Positions 10,915 to 13,556 of a DNA stretch of 13,556 nt are shown here, in pieces. The stretch lies in assembly GCA_905195005.1 (NCBI GenBank), contig CAJJUC010000052.1, forward strand, positions 1 through 13,556, read 5' to 3'. Source of the stretch: an uncultured Eubacteriales bacterium. Lineage in GTDB: Bacteria > Bacillota > Clostridia > UMGS1883. How positions within the stretch are numbered: position 1 is the stretch's first letter; each line of letters begins with the position of its first letter. Position numbers and translations under genes: made by a program. The notes below the pieces were generated by a model that did not search any database, was not told the origin of the DNA, and saw nothing but the letters and a program-made list of their open reading frames with translations.

Positions 10915-13320
10915 CTAAAACCTACAGCTTGCACAGTCTGAATCCGGATTGGTAAGCAATTCAAGCTGTGCCGCCTTATTACGGCTGTCTATAAATTCCT
11001 TGATTTTGCCGATGCCGGAATAAATAACGATTTTATCTCCGTATGCGACAAGTGAAGGAGCCTGCGTCAGACCGAGTTTTTTGGCATCTGCCTCGTAAAT
11101 TTCAGCATCACGCACCTCGAATTCTATGCCTGCGTCCTCTAAAACAGGCTTTATCAGTCTGCAATTCGGGCAGGCGGAGGTTGTGTATAGCTCGAAATGC
11201 AGCGCTTGAGAGAGAGGTTCGGCTTTTTCGTTATGCTTTTCGGAAACATTTTTCATGTTTACACTGTACGTCTTTCTGTCCAGAAACTCCTGACTTTTTC
11301 CGTCGTTCCAGTTCTGCACCGGACGGTAATAACCGGTAATACGGCTGTAAACCTCGGTTTTGTTTCCGCACTTCGGGCAAATGCTTTGCTCGCCTGCAAG
11401 ATAGCCATGGTTTGCACAGACCGAATAAGTCGGCGATAGGGTATAGTACGGCAGCTCATAGTTTTCCGCAATCTTTCGCACCAGTGCCGCAGCCGATTTC
11501 CAATCCGGCAGCTTTTCGCCGAGGAAAGTATGGAATACCGTTCCGCTTGTATAAAGCGGCTGAAGCTTGTCCTGAATATCCAGAGCCGAAAAAACATCCT
11601 CGGTATAGCCAACGGGCAGATGGCTTGAATTTGTATAATAAGGAGTACCGTTCTCGTTCGCGGTGATGATATCGGGATAACGCGCTTTGTCGTGCTTTGC
11701 AAGGCGGTATGCCGTGGATTCGGCAGGCGTTGCCTCAAGGTTGTATAAATCGCCGTATTGTTCCTGATAATCGGACAATCTTTCGCGCATATGATTAAGA
11801 ACGCGAACGGCAAAATCCTGCGTTTCTGTATAGGTCAACTCCATATTCAGCCACTTTGCGTTTAAGCCTGCTTCGTTCATTCCCACAAGACCGATTGTGG
11901 AGAAGTGGCTGTTAAAGCTTCCGAGATAGCGTTTCGTATACGGATAAAGCCCCGCGTCCATCAGTTTTTCAACCGTTGTGCGCTTTATTTTCAGACTGCG
12001 TGCCGCAATATCCATCAGTTTGTCAAGACGCTTAAAAAAATCGTTCTCATCAGAGGAAAGATAAGCAATCTGCGGCATATTGATTGTTACCACGCCAACA
12101 GAGCCGGTTGACTCGCCGCTTCCGAAAAATCCGCCGCTTTTTTTGCGCAGTTCCCTTAAATCAAGCCGCAGACGGCAGCACATACTGCGCACATCGGAGG
12201 GCTCCATGTCCGAATTGATGTAGTTGGAAAAATAGGGAGTTCCGTATTTTGCAGTCATCTCAAAGAGCAGCCGGTTGTTTTCCGTTTCGCTCCAGTCGAA
12301 ATCCCGTGTAATCGAATAGGTCGGTATTGGATACTGGAATCCCCTGCCCTCGGCGTCACCCTCAATCATGACCTCAATAAATGCCTTGTTTATCATATCC
12401 ATCTCTTTTTTGCAGTCGCCGTATGTAAAATCCATCTGTTTTCCGCCGACTATACAAGGCTGCACTGCAAGATCGGACGGAACGGTCCAGTCAAGCGTTA
12501 TATTGGTAAACGGAGCCTGAGTACCCCAGCGGCTCGGCGTATTTACCCCGAAAATAAAGCTTTCTATGCAGTGCTTTACTTCGGTATAGCTTAAATTATC
12601 CGTCCGCACAAAGGGCGCAAGATAAGTATCAAAGCTTGAAAAAGCCTGCGCGCCCGCCCACTCGTTCTGCATAATGCCGAGAAAATTTACCATCTGGTTG
12701 CAGAGCGTTGCAAGATGTTTTGCCGGCGCACTTGTAATCTTTCCGGTAACGCCGCCGAGGCCTTCGGAAATGAGCTGCTTTAAGCTCCATCCTGCACAGT
12801 AGCCCGTGAGCATAGAAAGGTCATGAATATGCATCTCCGCATTCCTGTGCGCATTTGCGATTTCCTCGTCATATATCTCGCTAAGCCAGTAATTTGCCGT
12901 TATTGCTCCTGAGTTAGACAAAATCAGACCGCCGACCGAATAGGTTACGGTTGAGTTTTCCTTTACGCGCCAGTCCGACACCTTTAAATAATCGTCCACA
13001 AGTTTTTTATAGTCCAACATGGTAGAACGGATTTCACGCAGTTTTTCACGGTTTTTACGGTACAGAATATATGCCTTTGCCACAGGTGCATAGCCCGAAC
13101 GCTGCAAAACAGCTTCAACGCTGTCCTGAATGTCCTCCACACTGATTTCACCGTCTTTAACCTTCGGGGCGAAATCAGCCGTTACCTGAAGCGTAAGAAG
13201 ATTGATAATATCGGGATTTTGAGGCGTCTTGGTTGCGACAAACGCTTTGGTAACGGCAACCGATATCCGCGAAAGATCAAATTCCGTCAATCTTCCGTCT
13301 CTTTTTCTTACTTTGTACAT
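10915..13320 (-). CDS. nrdD: Anaerobic (class III) ribonucleoside-triphosphate reductase with C-terminal redoxin domain
   Basis: An 801-residue NrdD, which reduces ribonucleoside triphosphates to dNTPs in the cytosol without oxygen, using a glycyl radical made by NrdG. An ATP-cone lies at ~1-95 (KVRKRDGRLTEFD). The catalytic barrel has HIHDLSMLTGYCAGW (C175) and MCCRLRLD (C381/C382); these cysteines are candidates for the thiyl-radical and active-site thiols. A zinc site is formed by C635, H638, C648 and C651. The glycyl-radical loop is RITGYYRPVQNWNDGK with G663. Unlike E. coli NrdD, a ~75-residue glutaredoxin/NrdH-like domain follows (~707-780, ELYTTSACPNC, C717/C720, QAPSLV), then a tail with a final CASC (C796/C799). 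This suggests thiol-based rather than formate-based re-reduction, as an inference. Start ATG 13318-13320 has AAGGAG 9 bases upstream, overlapping the nrdG stop; nrdG and nrdD are 14 bases apart. Confidence 0.95.
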   Translation of the reverse strand: MYKVRKRDGRLTEFDLSRISVAVTKAFVATKTPQNPDIINLLTLQVTADFAPKVKDGEISVEDIQDSVEAVLQRSGYAPVAKAYILYRKNREKLREIRSTMLDYKKLVDDYLKVSDWRVKENSTVTYSVGGLILSNSGAITANYWLSEIYDEEIANAHRNAEMHIHDLSMLTGYCAGWSLKQLISEGLGGVTGKITSAPAKHLATLCNQMVNFLGIMQNEWAGAQAFSSFDTYLAPFVRTDNLSYTEVKHCIESFIFGVNTPSRWGTQAPFTNITLDWTVPSDLAVQPCIVGGKQMDFTYGDCKKEMDMINKAFIEVMIEGDAEGRGFQYPIPTYSITRDFDWSETENNRLLFEMTAKYGTPYFSNYINSDMEPSDVRSMCCRLRLDLRELRKKSGGFFGSGESTGSVGVVTINMPQIAYLSSDENDFFKRLDKLMDIAARSLKIKRTTVEKLMDAGLYPYTKRYLGSFNSHFSTIGLVGMNEAGLNAKWLNMELTYTETQDFAVRVLNHMRERLSDYQEQYGDLYNLEATPAESTAYRLAKHDKARYPDIITANENGTPYYTNSSHLPVGYTEDVFSALDIQDKLQPLYTSGTVFHTFLGEKLPDWKSAAALVRKIAENYELPYYTLSPTYSVCANHGYLAGEQSICPKCGNKTEVYSRITGYYRPVQNWNDGKSQEFLDRKTYSVNMKNVSEKHNEKAEPLSQALHFELYTTSACPNCRLIKPVLEDAGIEFEVRDAEIYEADAKKLGLTQAPSLVAYGDKIVIYSGIGKIKEFIDSRNKAAQLELLTNPDSDCASCRF

Positions 13321-13334
13321 GTTTCATCGCTCCT

Positions 13335-13556
13335 TCATACTCCGCGGACGCGGGTGTTTGGTATATATGGAAGGACTGCGTTTTCAAGCTGCTTCATTTC
13401 CTCCGGCGAAAAAGGCAACAGGTTCTTATCGGGAACGTTACCGGAATCGACAAACTGTTGTATAAAATATCTTTTTGCTCCCTTCAGCCATAGTCCGATA
13501 TCCTTCATATCATTTAAGGCGTGCAGCGGTTTGCACACAGTAGTACGGAATTCATA
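13335..13556 (-). CDS. nrdG: Anaerobic RNR activating protein (radical SAM), C-terminal fragment
   Basis: The last 73 residues of a gene whose start lies beyond the window end; the frame is open to 13556 and stops at TGA 13335-13337. The visible residues YEFRTTV, IGLWLKGAKRYFIQQFVDSG and the terminal PNTRVRGV match the C-terminal region of NrdG-type activases. These radical-SAM enzymes cleave S-adenosylmethionine to create the glycyl radical on NrdD. The radical-SAM CxxxCxxC motif would be outside the window. nrdD follows 14 bases later with its ribosome-binding site at the nrdG stop, which supports the call and a shared operon. The ending resembles the longer NrdG2-like activases rather than the short E. 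coli NrdG. Confidence 0.85.
   Translation of the reverse strand, partial: YEFRTTVCKPLHALNDMKDIGLWLKGAKRYFIQQFVDSGNVPDKNLLPFSPEEMKQLENAVLPYIPNTRVRGV

Overview
The window looks like genomic DNA of an anaerobic, Gram-positive-type Clostridia bacterium. The main signs are a class III (oxygen-sensitive) ribonucleotide reductase, a rubredoxin, an S-layer homology (SLH) surface protein, a DUF975 membrane protein and purine-rich Shine-Dalgarno sites throughout. Almost every gene after position 579 is on the minus strand.

Layout. (1) 2-597, plus strand: the C-terminal end of an M29-type aminopeptidase, followed 2 bases later by yggS (PLP homeostasis protein). yggS is cut at about half length. (2) 579 to roughly 3.1-3.3 kb, minus strand: the leading part of a Tn1549/CTn-like integrative conjugative element, in transcription order a small unknown protein, a terminator, a DUF6017-type winged-helix replication protein, a DUF5348 protein, PcfB and the first ~52 codons of VirD4. 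VirD4 and YggS abut head-on inside a short stretch that reads plausibly as either protein. (3) 3.2-3.9 kb: an intergenic region with two near-identical minus-strand terminator hairpins, a long inverted repeat and a tRNA-Leu(UAG) gene with encoded CCA. (4) 3988-6342: a secreted 784-residue SLH protein with its own terminator and a good promoter. (5) 6550-10052: a minus-strand unit of a 993-residue secreted M64-family metallopeptidase, a rubredoxin whose ATG overlaps the peptidase stop codon (ATGA), and a 41-residue single-pass membrane peptide, closed by a long-stemmed terminator. (6) 10145-13556: nrdG (C-terminal end only), nrdD with a fused redoxin-like domain, and a DUF975 membrane protein.

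How they fit together. nrdG-nrdD supply deoxynucleotides anaerobically: NrdG, a radical-SAM enzyme, installs the glycyl radical in NrdD. The SLH protein and the M64 peptidase are envelope and secreted products. The rubredoxin is a cytosolic electron carrier, so its translational coupling to an exported peptidase is the oddest arrangement here.

Caution. The left arm (1-~580) is visibly more GC-rich than the right arm (3.9-13.5 kb), and the missing half of yggS is not found beyond the element. The window may therefore join two unrelated chromosomal segments, by real rearrangement or by an assembly error at the mobile element. I found no CRISPR array, rRNA, replication origin, phage genes or complete insertion sequence.
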